Of a stretch of DNA of 38,848 nucleotides, positions 1 to 8,557 are shown piece by piece. Numbering within the stretch: position 1 is the first letter of the stretch; each line of letters starts with the position of its first letter. Source of the DNA: UMGS1766 sp963597355 (GTDB taxonomy: Bacteria > Bacillota > Clostridia > Oscillospirales > Oscillospiraceae); contig CAVBPR010000014.1 of the NCBI GenBank assembly GCA_963597355.1, positions 1 to 38,848 on the forward strand, read 5' to 3'. Position numbers and translations under genes: made by a program. Under the pieces are notes generated by a model. The model was given only the letters and a program-made list of their open reading frames with translations. It ran no database searches and was not told the origin of the DNA.

Positions 1-1005
<1,005 letters not shown>

Positions 1006-1104
1006 TACGAATAAGCAGGCTCAACGAAGTTTGCGAGCGAGATACAAAAAGTGAGTAAGAGAAGCATTGTTCAGTTTTGAGGGTGCAGCAGAAGCCCTGA
1101 GTAT

Positions 1105-1180
1105 GCACCATTAGCTCAGTTGGTAGAGCACCTGACTCTTAATCAGGGTGTCCAGGGTTCGAGTCCCTGATGGTGTACCA
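1105..1180 (+). tRNA. tRNA-Lys (anticodon CTT)
   Basis: A 76-nt cloverleaf. The acceptor stem GCACCAT pairs with ATGGTGT (first pair G-U). The D arm contains AGTTGGTAGA. The anticodon stem CCTGA/TCAGG carries loop CTCTTAA with anticodon CTT, and the T arm contains GGTTCGAGTCC. The 3' CCA is encoded. It lies about 100 nt after the 23S 3' end and 47 nt before tRNA-Glu, so it is part of the rRNA transcription unit or its immediate tail. Confidence 0.95.
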
Positions 1181-1227
1181 GACCTTTACTTGGTTTGTGC
1201 GCCGGGTAAGGGAAAAGAACTTTGAAT

Positions 1228-1302
1228 GGCCCGTTGGTCAAGTGGTTAAGACAGAGGCCTCTCACGCCTTTAACATCGGTTCGAATCCGGTACGGGTCAC
1301 CA
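1228..1302 (+). tRNA. tRNA-Glu (anticodon CTC)
   Basis: A 75-nt cloverleaf. The acceptor stem GGCCCGT pairs with ACGGGTC, the anticodon loop is CTCTCAC with anticodon CTC, and the T loop is GGTTCGAATCC. CCA is encoded. CTC is the less common Glu anticodon; a TTC isoacceptor would be expected elsewhere in the genome. It ends only 8 nt upstream of the -35 box of the 5S promoter. Confidence 0.94.
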
Positions 1303-1309
1303 AAAGTAC

Positions 1310-1338
1310 TTGACAGGTGTCAGAAAAGGTGCTACAAT
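1310..1338 (+). promoter_or_regulatory. sigma-A promoter dedicated to the 5S rRNA gene
   Basis: TTGACA at 1310-1315 and TACAAT at 1333-1338 are separated by 17 bp, which is near consensus. Predicted initiation is about 1345, leaving a short precursor leader that contains a TTGATAAGC/GCTTATTAA stem with a GAAA loop at 1351-1372. The promoter sits between tRNA-Glu and 5S, so 5S can be transcribed independently of 23S. Confidence 0.8.
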
Positions 1339-1381
1339 CTAATAGTGGTTTTGATAAGCGAAAGCTTATTAAGATAATAGT

Positions 1382-1497
<116 letters not shown>

Positions 1498-1500
1498 GGA

Positions 1501-1529
1501 AAGACGATCTGCAAAGGTCGTCTTTTTTT
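1501..1529 (+). terminator. intrinsic terminator after 5S rRNA
   Basis: The hairpin AAGACGATCT-GCAA-AGGTCGTCTT is followed directly by a T run. It lies immediately after the 5S 3' end. Confidence 0.88.
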
Positions 1530-1687
1530 GTTGTCTTCATTTTTTTGCATAGCAGTTCTGATTTTATGTCGAGTTATTTTATAGCTTTTAGGTTCAATTA
1601 AGGTTTCTGTGTTATGATACAGAGGCAGTGAGGGACAGACCGCAATGTTCCCACAGCAGCTTTTCATTTTTCTTCTCCTCTCTTTTA

Positions 1688-1729
1688 ATGAAAAAGACCG
1701 CATTGTAAATACAGTGCGGTCTTTTTCAT
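1688..1729. terminator. bidirectional intrinsic terminator between rRNA and aro units
   Basis: An inverted repeat in which ATGAAAAAGACCGCA pairs with TGCGGTCTTTTTCAT around a short loop. A-rich and T-rich flanks make it able to terminate in either direction. It insulates the aro operon promoter from rRNA read-through. No gene is seen in 1530-1740. Confidence 0.75.
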
Positions 1730-1759
1730 GTCAGAATCTAAGAATTACTCTAAAAACTA

Positions 1760-1787
1760 TTGCAATCTGAGGATATACTGATATAAT
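1760..1787 (+). promoter_or_regulatory. promoter of the aro operon and its leader
   Basis: TTGCAA at 1760-1765 and TATAAT at 1782-1787 have 16 bp between them. Initiation is predicted near 1794. The transcript then carries a leader of about 228 nt before aroF, containing the leader peptide and attenuator described separately. Confidence 0.78.
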
Positions 1788-1821
1788 AGACAATAGTTAT
1801 TTAGTAAAGTGAGGCAGGATC

Positions 1822-1905
1822 ATGCGTCATACCATCCGTGCATCTTATGTGACCTTTTATGGCTGGGCTCGATTTATGAGTGCCGGCTTTGCTCAGGTTG
1901 CCTAA
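1822..1905 (+). CDS. aromatic-residue-rich leader peptide of the aro operon (27 aa)
   Basis: A 27-codon ORF with a plausible Shine-Dalgarno (GAGG at 1811-1814, 7 nt before the ATG). It begins MRHTIRASYVTF and ends AGFAQVA. Six of its 27 residues are aromatic: Tyr9, Phe12, Tyr13, Trp15, Phe18 and Phe23. Four of them fall within seven codons (1846-1866). It lies between the operon promoter and an intrinsic terminator, and its last codons contain the 5' arm of a competing helix. This is the classical layout of a ribosome-mediated attenuation leader, as known for trp and phe operons. I infer that scarcity of charged Phe, Tyr or Trp tRNA stalls the ribosome and lets transcription into aroF continue. 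The peptide itself probably has no other function. I do not recognise a named family. Confidence 0.85.
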   Translation: MRHTIRASYVTFYGWARFMSAGFAQVA

Positions 1906-1966
1906 ATGCAAGCGGAAAGTAGTGCACTATTTATGTGCTGATGTTCTGACCTGGCCTGAGTGGAGC
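1886..1966 (+). promoter_or_regulatory. antiterminator helix of the aro attenuator
   Basis: GCTTTGCTCAGG (1886-1897, inside the last leader codons) can pair along all 12 positions with CCTGAGTGGAGC (1955-1966), with three G-U wobbles, and can be extended by a few wobble pairs. The 3' arm overlaps the terminator 5' arm at 1963-1966, so the two structures exclude each other. A ribosome that reaches the leader stop at 1903-1905 would cover 1886-1897 and favour termination. One stalled at the Tyr/Phe/Trp codons leaves that arm free. Confidence 0.78.
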
Positions 1967-1999
1967 TCATTGATGTATTTCAATGGGTTCTTTTATTTT
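1963..1999 (+). terminator. attenuator (intrinsic terminator) upstream of aroF
   Basis: The stem GAGCTCATTGA (1963-1973) pairs with TCAATGGGTTC (1980-1990), giving 11 bp including two G-U pairs. The loop is TGTATT, and TTTTATTTT follows at once. The hairpin ends about 30 nt before the aroF start, so it must be bypassed for the operon to be expressed. Confidence 0.85.
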
Positions 2000-2021
2000 G
2001 TCTGAAAAAGGAGAATTATTT

Positions 2022-3041
2022 ATGGTTGTAATCATGAAGCCTGATACAAAGCAGGAAGATATTCGAAAGTTGGCGGCTAAGTTCGAGGCGAACAATCTGA
2101 AGGTTGGCATTACAAATGGTGTCGGATGCACTATTCTCGGCCTAGTCGGTGATACGGTTGCTTTAGATGAAGATGAAATCATGCTCAACGAGCACGTTGA
2201 GCGCGTTATGCGGGTACAAGAGCCTTATAAGAAGGCAAATCGGAAGTTTCATCCCGAAGATACGGTTGTTGACGTAAATGGAGTAAAAGTTGGCAATGGA
2301 AATTTCGCAGTAATTGCCGGACCTTGCTCGGTTGAAAGCGAAGAGCAGGTGGTCAGCATTGCTAAGGACGTACATGCAGCCGGTGCAGGAATGTTGCGTG
2401 GCGGTGCATTCAAGCCGCGCACCTCTCCATATTCCTTCCAGGGCCTTGGTGTTGCAGGTCTGAAAATGTTGTTGGAGGCAAAGGCAGAGACGGGTATGCC
2501 GGTTGTCACAGAACTGATGGGGCCTCAATATTGCGAATTGTTTGAGGAAAAAGTAGATCTGGTTCAGATTGGCGCACGCAACATGCAGAATTTTGACTTG
2601 CTGAAGGAAGTAGGCAAAATGTCCAAGCCGGTTCTTCTGAAAAGAGGTCTGGCGAATACCTATGAAGAGTGGGTCATGTCGGCAGAATACATCATGGCCG
2701 GTGGCAATGAAAATGTCATTCTTTGTGAGCGTGGCATTCGTACCTTTGAAAAGTACACTCGTAATACGTTGGATGTGTCCGCTATTCCGGCCATTAAGCG
2801 CATGAGTCATCTTCCGATTATCGTTGATCCAAGCCATTCTGGCGGCTATACCTGGCTTGTAGAACCGCTTACCTTGGCGGCAGTAGCGGCTGGTGCAGAC
2901 GGTTTGATTATTGAGGTGCACAATGATCCTCCCCATGCGAAATGCGATGGTCAGCAGAGCCTGACGCCGGCACAATTTGCTGCATTGATGGGGAAGGTTA
3001 CAGCATTGACCGAGATGATGGGGAAGACGATTACAAGATAA
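2022..3041 (+). CDS. aroF: 3-deoxy-7-phosphoheptulonate (DAHP) synthase, type I-beta with N-terminal regulatory domain
   Basis: Catalyses the first shikimate-pathway step, condensing phosphoenolpyruvate and erythrose-4-phosphate to DAHP in the cytoplasm. The 339-aa product starts at the ATG at 2022 behind AAAGGAGA (2007-2014). An in-frame ATG at 1983 lies inside the terminator and has no RBS. Residues 1-70 form a ferredoxin-like/ACT-like regulatory domain, as in the Thermotoga-type enzyme. The barrel follows with GPCSVES, GGAFKPRTSPYSFQG, KRGLANTYEEW, CERGIRTFE and the metal/substrate motif DPSHSGG. Allosteric inhibition by an aromatic amino acid is likely from the family but cannot be read from sequence. 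It is the first gene of the six-gene operon and lies directly under the attenuator, so pathway entry would be controlled both transcriptionally and allosterically. Confidence 0.96.
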   Translation: MVVIMKPDTKQEDIRKLAAKFEANNLKVGITNGVGCTILGLVGDTVALDEDEIMLNEHVERVMRVQEPYKKANRKFHPEDTVVDVNGVKVGNGNFAVIAGPCSVESEEQVVSIAKDVHAAGAGMLRGGAFKPRTSPYSFQGLGVAGLKMLLEAKAETGMPVVTELMGPQYCELFEEKVDLVQIGARNMQNFDLLKEVGKMSKPVLLKRGLANTYEEWVMSAEYIMAGGNENVILCERGIRTFEKYTRNTLDVSAIPAIKRMSHLPIIVDPSHSGGYTWLVEPLTLAAVAAGADGLIIEVHNDPPHAKCDGQQSLTPAQFAALMGKVTALTEMMGKTITR

Positions 3042-3069
3042 GATTACACACAGTTGAGGTGCTTCGATC

Positions 3070-4146
3070 ATGAAACTGAACATTCCTTTGCCAGAACGGG
3101 CGTACGATATTCTGATTGAGCGTGGCTCATTGGATCAGGCAGGTGCAGAATGCCGAAAAGTACTGCCAAAGGCTCAAAAAATTGCATTAGTCACTGACAG
3201 TAACGTTGCGCCACTCTATGCGCAACGAGTAGAGCAGTCGCTGACCGAATCCGAATTTCAGGTAAAAATAATCGTTGTTCCAGCGGGAGAATCGTCAAAA
3301 TCCATGACCATGCTGGAGTATCTGTTCGATCAGTTTATGAAATTCGGACTTAGTCGCACAGATGCAGTGGTCGCCCTTGGCGGCGGTGTTATTGGGGATC
3401 TGGCAGGGTTTGCTGCAGCTACCATTTTGCGTGGCATCGATTTCGTCCAGATCCCAACAACGCTTTTGGCACAGGTGGATTCCTCTGTGGGAGGAAAAGT
3501 GGCCATTGATTTAAAAGCGGGAAAAAATCTTGCGGGAGCATTTTGGCAGCCGAAACTGGTGCTGATGGATCCGGAGTGTTTAAAAACCCTGTCGGATCGG
3601 ATCTTCAATGATGGCATGGCAGAGGTGATCAAGTACGGGTGCATTATGGATGCCGATTTCTTTCAATTCCTTTTGGATTGTGGTGGTCGGCAAGGAGTTA
3701 TGGATCACATTGAGAAGGTGCTTCATACCTGCTGTGCAATAAAAGCCAAAGTGGTGCTGGAGGACGAACGAGACACCGGTTTGCGCATGTTATTGAATTT
3801 TGGCCATACGTTAGGACACGCCTATGAACTGGCTTATCACTACGAGACATATACCCACGGGCAAGCAGTGGCGGCCGGTATGTGCCGTGCAGCGGAGTTG
3901 GGCGTGAAGTTGGGGATCAGTCCTGCGGAGCTTCCAGAGCAAATCCTGCAGATTGTGAAGCTATATGATTTGCCGGATCAAATTGAATGCAGCAGCAAAG
4001 CGTATGAGGCAGCGATTGGTTTGGATAAAAAGGTGGCGGGCAGTTCGATTCGTTTGATCCTTCTGGATAGAATGGGACATGCCGTTGCGAAAAAAATGGA
4101 GAAAGAGCGTCTGCTTCAGATGGTAGAGGAAAGTTATGGTAGTTGA
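3070..4146 (+). CDS. aroB: 3-dehydroquinate synthase
   Basis: Converts DAHP to 3-dehydroquinate, the second shikimate step, using NAD+ and a divalent metal. The 358-aa length is normal for the family. Visible motifs are the NAD-binding GGGVIGDLAGF, then PTTLLAQVDSSVGGK, and the metal-ligand regions NFGHTLGHA and THGQAVAAG. It starts 28 nt after aroF, with GAGGTG upstream of the ATG. Its 3' end overlaps aroA by 11 nt, which indicates translational coupling. The next two steps (dehydroquinase and shikimate dehydrogenase) are not in this window and must be encoded elsewhere. Confidence 0.97.
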   Translation: MKLNIPLPERAYDILIERGSLDQAGAECRKVLPKAQKIALVTDSNVAPLYAQRVEQSLTESEFQVKIIVVPAGESSKSMTMLEYLFDQFMKFGLSRTDAVVALGGGVIGDLAGFAAATILRGIDFVQIPTTLLAQVDSSVGGKVAIDLKAGKNLAGAFWQPKLVLMDPECLKTLSDRIFNDGMAEVIKYGCIMDADFFQFLLDCGGRQGVMDHIEKVLHTCCAIKAKVVLEDERDTGLRMLLNFGHTLGHAYELAYHYETYTHGQAVAAGMCRAAELGVKLGISPAELPEQILQIVKLYDLPDQIECSSKAYEAAIGLDKKVAGSSIRLILLDRMGHAVAKKMEKERLLQMVEESYGS

Positions 4147-5362
4147 AATTTCTCCGCGTAAACTTACCGGAACAATTACACCGCCTCCGTCGAAAAGTCA
4201 GGCACATCGACTTATTATTGCTGCGGCGCTGGCGAATGGTCAGAGTCACATTTCAAATATTGCCTTGTCGAAGGATATATCGGCCACCATCAATTGTATG
4301 AAAGCCTTAGGCGCCGACATTTCAGAGGATGGAACAACCATCTATGGAACGAACGGCGAGGGCTGCTTCCACTCGTATTTGCCCCAAATGGATTGTTGTG
4401 AATCCGGTTCTACATTGCGTTTTTTGATTCCAGTTGCATTGGCGGTCGCCGGAGGGGGGTTATTTTCAGGGCAGGGAAGATTGATGGATCGCCCTCAAAA
4501 GCCCTATGAAATGCTCTTTGCGGAAAAAGGCATTTCCTTCGAGCGGAAAAACGGTACGATACAGGTGAAGGGAAAACTGAAAGGTGGAGTGTATCATCTG
4601 CCGGGAGATGTGTCTTCACAGTTTATTACCGGACTGATGTATGCCTTGCCGTTATTGGAAGATGATTCTGAGATTATTTTAACTTCTCCATTGGAATCCA
4701 GTGGTTATGTCGATATGACTCTCGAAGCACTGCGTGTTTTTGGAGTTACAATCCAAGCAATGGAGGGTGGCTGGCATATTCCCGGAGGTCAGCAATATCA
4801 TCCTCAGGACTGCACAGTGGAAAGCGATTTTTCACAAGCGGCGTTTTTTTATGCTGCAAATTTATTGGGCAGTGAGCTTACTGTTTCTGGGCTGAATCCC
4901 CGCTCAGCGCAAGGGGATCGAGTTATTCTCGAATATGAGCACGCCCTTCGCCAAAAGGGTGAAATCACGCTGGATGTGAGTCAATGCCCGGATCTTGTGC
5001 CGCCGTTGGCGGTTATGGCAGCGTTGAGAGCGGGAGAAATTACCCGCATTGTAGGGGCGGCTCGATTGCGCATCAAAGAAAGTGATCGACTGGATACGAT
5101 TACGACGCAGTTAAATGCGCTAAACGCAGATGTTGAGCAGGATACAGATTGCCTGACCATTCGAGGGGTTTCTTCTTTGAATGGAGGGGTGGTTTCTGGA
5201 TGCAACGATCACCGCATTGCTATGATGCTGGCGATCGCAGCGACCAGGGCAAATGCTCCCATCCGCATTACCGGTGCAGAGTGCGTTGAAAAATCCTATC
5301 CGAATTTCTGGGATGACTACGCTCGGTTAGGCGGCAAGATAAAGAAGGTGGAACAAGGATGA
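4136..5362 (+). CDS. aroA: 3-phosphoshikimate 1-carboxyvinyltransferase (EPSP synthase)
   Basis: Transfers the enolpyruvyl group of PEP to shikimate-3-phosphate. The 408-aa product is slightly shorter than the E. coli enzyme. Substrate-site motifs seen in order are KSQAHRLIIAAAL (Lys and Arg contacts, near the N-terminus), ESGSTLRFLIP, SSQFITGLMYA, IKESDRL, GCNDHRIAMMLAI and VEKSYPNFW. At the glyphosate-binding loop it reads ESGSTLRF rather than the usual NAGTA/NSGTS form, so class and glyphosate sensitivity would need alignment. The start overlaps the end of aroB by 11 nt, and the stop overlaps the aroC start by 4 nt. Confidence 0.96.
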   Translation: MVVEISPRKLTGTITPPPSKSQAHRLIIAAALANGQSHISNIALSKDISATINCMKALGADISEDGTTIYGTNGEGCFHSYLPQMDCCESGSTLRFLIPVALAVAGGGLFSGQGRLMDRPQKPYEMLFAEKGISFERKNGTIQVKGKLKGGVYHLPGDVSSQFITGLMYALPLLEDDSEIILTSPLESSGYVDMTLEALRVFGVTIQAMEGGWHIPGGQQYHPQDCTVESDFSQAAFFYAANLLGSELTVSGLNPRSAQGDRVILEYEHALRQKGEITLDVSQCPDLVPPLAVMAALRAGEITRIVGAARLRIKESDRLDTITTQLNALNADVEQDTDCLTIRGVSSLNGGVVSGCNDHRIAMMLAIAATRANAPIRITGAECVEKSYPNFWDDYARLGGKIKKVEQG

Positions 5363-6432
5363 ATTATACAATCTTTGGCGAATCACATGGCCCTGCCATT
5401 GGGGTTGTGTTGGAAAATGTGCCGGCAGGCATTGCATTGGATTTCGATGCTATTGCCGCAGAACTTGCCCGCAGAGCACCAGGGAAAAACGCACTTTCTA
5501 CACCAAGAAAAGAAAAAGACGCACCGGAAATTTTATCCGGTGTTTTCGAAGGAAAAACGACGGGAACACCGCTGTGCGCCATCATTCGCAACGGAGATCA
5601 GCACTCAAAAGATTATGCCGCGACAAAAGACCTTGCCCGTCCCGGGCATGCGGATTATACGGGTTTTGTTCGCTATCAAGGATGCAATGACTATAGAGGA
5701 GGTGGGCATTTCTCCGGCCGTTTGACGGCTCCGCTGGTGTTTGCGGGTGCAGTTGCAAAGCAGATTTTATCTCGGCATGGGATTTATGTTGGGGCGCACA
5801 TCAGTCAGATTGAATTTGTAGGGGATGACTCTTTCCTCGGTGCAGGGATTGATTTGAACCAGCAGTTATTTGAAACTTTAGCCCAAAAACCGTTCCCCAC
5901 TCTTAGTGACGCAGAGGGGGAGCGGATGCAGCAGGCAATTTTACAAGCTCGCGATCAACAGGACAGCGTAGGCGGTTCCATTGAGTGCGCTATTATTGGC
6001 CTGCCGGTAGGAGTTGGAGCACCGGATATCGACCGAAATGTGGAGGGAATCATCGCTCGCCACATGTTTGCAGTGCCAGCGGTAAAAGGCATTGCTTTCG
6101 GAGCGGGATTTGATTGCGTTTCTATGCGGGGAAGCCAGTACAATGACAGACTTTATATGGATGGATCGCATATTGCAACACATACAAATCACAATGGCGG
6201 GATAAACGGTGGCATTACCAACGGCATGCCGGTGGTTTTTGAAGTTGCCATGCGGCCAACACCATCTATTTCACAGCCACAGGAAACAGTAAATTTTGTG
6301 ACGGGCAAAGATGCTGTCATTGAAATCAAAGGGCGTCATGATCCTTGCGTAGTGCATCGTGCTGTTCCGGTTATCGAGGCAGCAGCAGCACTTGCGGCCT
6401 GTCAGCTGTTGGAAGGAGAGAGTGAGCTGTGA
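5359..6432 (+). CDS. aroC: chorismate synthase
   Basis: Removes phosphate from EPSP to form chorismate, requiring reduced FMN. The 357-aa product carries GESHGPAIG, RPGHADYTG, the flavin-site block RGGGHFSGRLTAP and, near the C-terminus, GRHDPCVVHRAVPV. The N-terminus is short: GESHG begins at residue 7, whereas most family members have about ten more residues. No better upstream start is apparent, and the ATG at 5359 has AAGGTGG ahead of it. The ATGA overlap with aroA indicates coupling, and the 3' end overlaps the GTG start of pheA by 4 nt. Confidence 0.96.
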   Translation: MNYTIFGESHGPAIGVVLENVPAGIALDFDAIAAELARRAPGKNALSTPRKEKDAPEILSGVFEGKTTGTPLCAIIRNGDQHSKDYAATKDLARPGHADYTGFVRYQGCNDYRGGGHFSGRLTAPLVFAGAVAKQILSRHGIYVGAHISQIEFVGDDSFLGAGIDLNQQLFETLAQKPFPTLSDAEGERMQQAILQARDQQDSVGGSIECAIIGLPVGVGAPDIDRNVEGIIARHMFAVPAVKGIAFGAGFDCVSMRGSQYNDRLYMDGSHIATHTNHNGGINGGITNGMPVVFEVAMRPTPSISQPQETVNFVTGKDAVIEIKGRHDPCVVHRAVPVIEAAAALAACQLLEGESEL

Positions 6433-7601
6433 GTGAATTAGATGTGTTGAGAGGTGCAATTGACGAGGTAGATCGTCAAATTGTAGATCTTTTTGAGCGT
6501 CGGATGGCGATTACGCAGAAGGTGGGAGAATATAAGCAGAGCGTTGGAATTCCTGTGCTGGATGCCAGTCGAGAGCGGGAGGTTATCGAGAAGAAAATTT
6601 CCTGCTTAAAGAACGAGGGATTAAAAACGGATATCACGCTCCTGTATGAAACCATCATGAGCATCAGTCGTCGACAGCAGCGCAAATTGGTATCAGAAGG
6701 AGAAAATCCGGATTACAGCCGCATTATGGCGGATTTGGCAGAGGTGCGTCAGCCGATAAAACAGCCTAAGGTGGTTTATCAGGGCGAACCTGGTGCATAC
6801 AGCGAGATGGCTGCGATCAATTTCTTTGGAAAACAAGTGCATGCAGAGGGGCTGAAACAGTTTCGGGATGTGTTTGCAGCAATAAAAAGCGGAACGGCGG
6901 ATTACGGTGTTCTCCCGATTGAAAACACGTCGACGGGTGCAATTCGTCAAAATTACGATTTGCTTACAGAGTATGACTGCCATATTGTGGGCGAAACTAC
7001 CGTCAAAGTGGCACACTGCTTAATGGCGCTTCCCGGAGCAACACTGGACAGCATTCAAAGCGTGTATTCCCATGAACAGGGATTGTTTCAGTGTGAGCAG
7101 TATCTGCATAATCACCCGAATTGGAGGCAGATCCCACAGGACGACACGGCTGGAAGCGCCATGATGGTGGCCAAGAGCGGCGATATTACCCGTGGTGCAA
7201 TCTGCTCTAAGCGAAGTGCAGAAATCTATGGATTGCAGATCCTGGCAGAGAATATTAACAACAATGCGGAAAACACAACGCGATTTGTGGTTGTCGCCCC
7301 CAGGATGGAGCTTCGGGAGGGACGTAACAAAATTGCGACCTGTTTTCGAGTCCCGCATCAAAGCGGTTCACTCCATGAAATTTTGACTATTTTTGCCGTT
7401 CATGGCCTGAATATGGTGCGATTGGAATCCCGCCCGGTGCAGGGGCATAACTTTGAGTACATGTTCTTTCTTGAGTTTACCGGGGATCTTTCCGATCCGG
7501 GTATGCCGGCGGTTTTGCGTGAATTGACCCAATCGACGGATGGCTTTCGTGTGTTTGGAAATTTTGCCGCCAATCTGGAAGGTGAGGGGGATGCGCAATG
7601 A
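6429..7601 (+). CDS. pheA: bifunctional chorismate mutase / prephenate dehydratase (P-protein)
   Basis: Commits chorismate to phenylalanine via prephenate and phenylpyruvate. The 390-aa product has an AroQ-type chorismate mutase domain (about 1-90, with DEVDRQIVDLFERRM). A prephenate dehydratase domain follows (about 110-290, with YQGEPGAYSE, PIENTSTGAI and the catalytic TTRF motif). A C-terminal ACT domain (about 300-380) contains GSLHEIL and ESRPVQGHNFEY, equivalent to the GALV and ESRP Phe-binding motifs, so feedback by phenylalanine is expected. The start is GTG, preceded by GGAAGGAGAG and overlapping the aroC stop. No prephenate dehydrogenase (tyrA) accompanies it. Confidence 0.95.
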   Translation: MSELDVLRGAIDEVDRQIVDLFERRMAITQKVGEYKQSVGIPVLDASREREVIEKKISCLKNEGLKTDITLLYETIMSISRRQQRKLVSEGENPDYSRIMADLAEVRQPIKQPKVVYQGEPGAYSEMAAINFFGKQVHAEGLKQFRDVFAAIKSGTADYGVLPIENTSTGAIRQNYDLLTEYDCHIVGETTVKVAHCLMALPGATLDSIQSVYSHEQGLFQCEQYLHNHPNWRQIPQDDTAGSAMMVAKSGDITRGAICSKRSAEIYGLQILAENINNNAENTTRFVVVAPRMELREGRNKIATCFRVPHQSGSLHEILTIFAVHGLNMVRLESRPVQGHNFEYMFFLEFTGDLSDPGMPAVLRELTQSTDGFRVFGNFAANLEGEGDAQ

Positions 7602-8089
7602 AAAACATTGTCTTAATCGGGATGATGGGGTGCGGAAAGACGACCTGTGCAAATTTGCTGTCGAAAAAACTGGATCGGCCGGTGCTGGATACAGATGCTC
7701 TTATTGTTGAACGCGAAAATCGCTCCATCAGTGACATTTTTTCTTCCGAAGGGGAGAACTACTTCCGCGATTTGGAGACGGCTATATCCGGCGAAATTGG
7801 CGAAAAAAGCGGCTTTATCATTGCAACGGGAGGCGGGCTTCCGCTTCGCAAAGAGAATGTTGCAGCGCTGCGGAAAAACGGGATTGTCTTTTGGCTAAAA
7901 CGGGATCCAGCCTCTACGTTTGCCAGCGAATCCATGGATGGTCGTCCCCTCGCGCAGGAGGGGCAGGACGCTTTCATAAAGCGCTTTGAGCAAAGGGCAC
8001 CGATCTATCAGGCGGCAGCCGACTATGTCATTGAGAATTTTTCCGACCCTGAGATTACGGTGGGAGAAATTTTAAGTTGCCTGAAATAA
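7598..8089 (+). CDS. aroK: shikimate kinase
   Basis: Phosphorylates shikimate with ATP at position 3. The 163-aa product has the Walker A loop GMMGCGKTT (residues 7-15), the conserved aspartate in DTDALI, an arginine-containing FRDLE shikimate-site motif, GGG in ATGGGLPLR, and a lid region around RPLA. It is the last gene of the operon. Its ATG overlaps the pheA stop in ATGA, and a strong terminator follows 41 nt after its stop. Confidence 0.95.
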   Translation: MKNIVLIGMMGCGKTTCANLLSKKLDRPVLDTDALIVERENRSISDIFSSEGENYFRDLETAISGEIGEKSGFIIATGGGLPLRKENVAALRKNGIVFWLKRDPASTFASESMDGRPLAQEGQDAFIKRFEQRAPIYQAAADYVIENFSDPEITVGEILSCLK

Positions 8090-8130
8090 GGCAGAAACGG
8101 ACTACTGCAACAATTTATGAAATTTTGATT

Positions 8131-8178
8131 CAGAAAAAGAGGACAGGGCGATGAAGTTCGCCCTGTCCTCTTTTTCTG
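8131..8178. terminator. bidirectional terminator between aroK and the DUF2752 gene
   Basis: A perfect 21-bp inverted repeat: the arm starting CAGAAAAAGAGGACAGGG is mirrored around the 6-nt loop TGAAGT. It has A-rich and T-rich ends, so it can terminate the aro operon on the plus strand and the DUF4234-DUF2752 unit on the minus strand. Confidence 0.9.
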
Positions 8179-8188
8179 AAGGGGATAT

Positions 8189-8557
8189 TTATACAAAATT
8201 TCTGATAACAGCAAATACCAGCAGGAAGGAAATTGCTCCATACAACAGGATGTTTTCTATGGTATTCCAGACGCATCTTCTGCCTTTAAGCCAACAGATA
8301 TAAGTTTTTCCAATAAAGTAGTATATCAACGGCTGCAAAAGAAACAGTGCCGGGTTGCTGTGGAAAGCGAGGGGGAAATCTAGTTGCGTTATGGCAAGTA
8401 CCATATGTGTTACGCCACAACCCGGGCATTTTAAACCGGTAAAAAGGCGAAACAGACAGGGTGGAGCATGCCAAAAGCGGGCCAGAACATAGTAGAACAA
8501 GCCTATTATGATCACCAGCCCGCTGATTGCAGTTTTTTTAAACTTCTGCGCAGTCAT
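8189..8557 (-). CDS. DUF2752 family membrane protein
   Basis: A 122-aa protein with about three hydrophobic segments (residues 12-30, 65-85, 100-118). The family signature CPGCGVTHM lies just before the second segment. DUF2752 proteins are small integral membrane proteins of unknown function. Its start overlaps the end of the DUF4234 gene by 20 nt, so the two are translated from one message. Function is unknown. Confidence 0.85.
   Translation of the reverse strand: MTAQKFKKTAISGLVIIIGLFYYVLARFWHAPPCLFRLFTGLKCPGCGVTHMVLAITQLDFPLAFHSNPALFLLQPLIYYFIGKTYICWLKGRRCVWNTIENILLYGAISFLLVFAVIRNFV

Noticed and set aside
1983..2021. Upstream ATG for aroF at 1983
   Set aside because: It lies inside the attenuator hairpin and has no Shine-Dalgarno; the ATG at 2022 has AAAGGAGA at the right distance.
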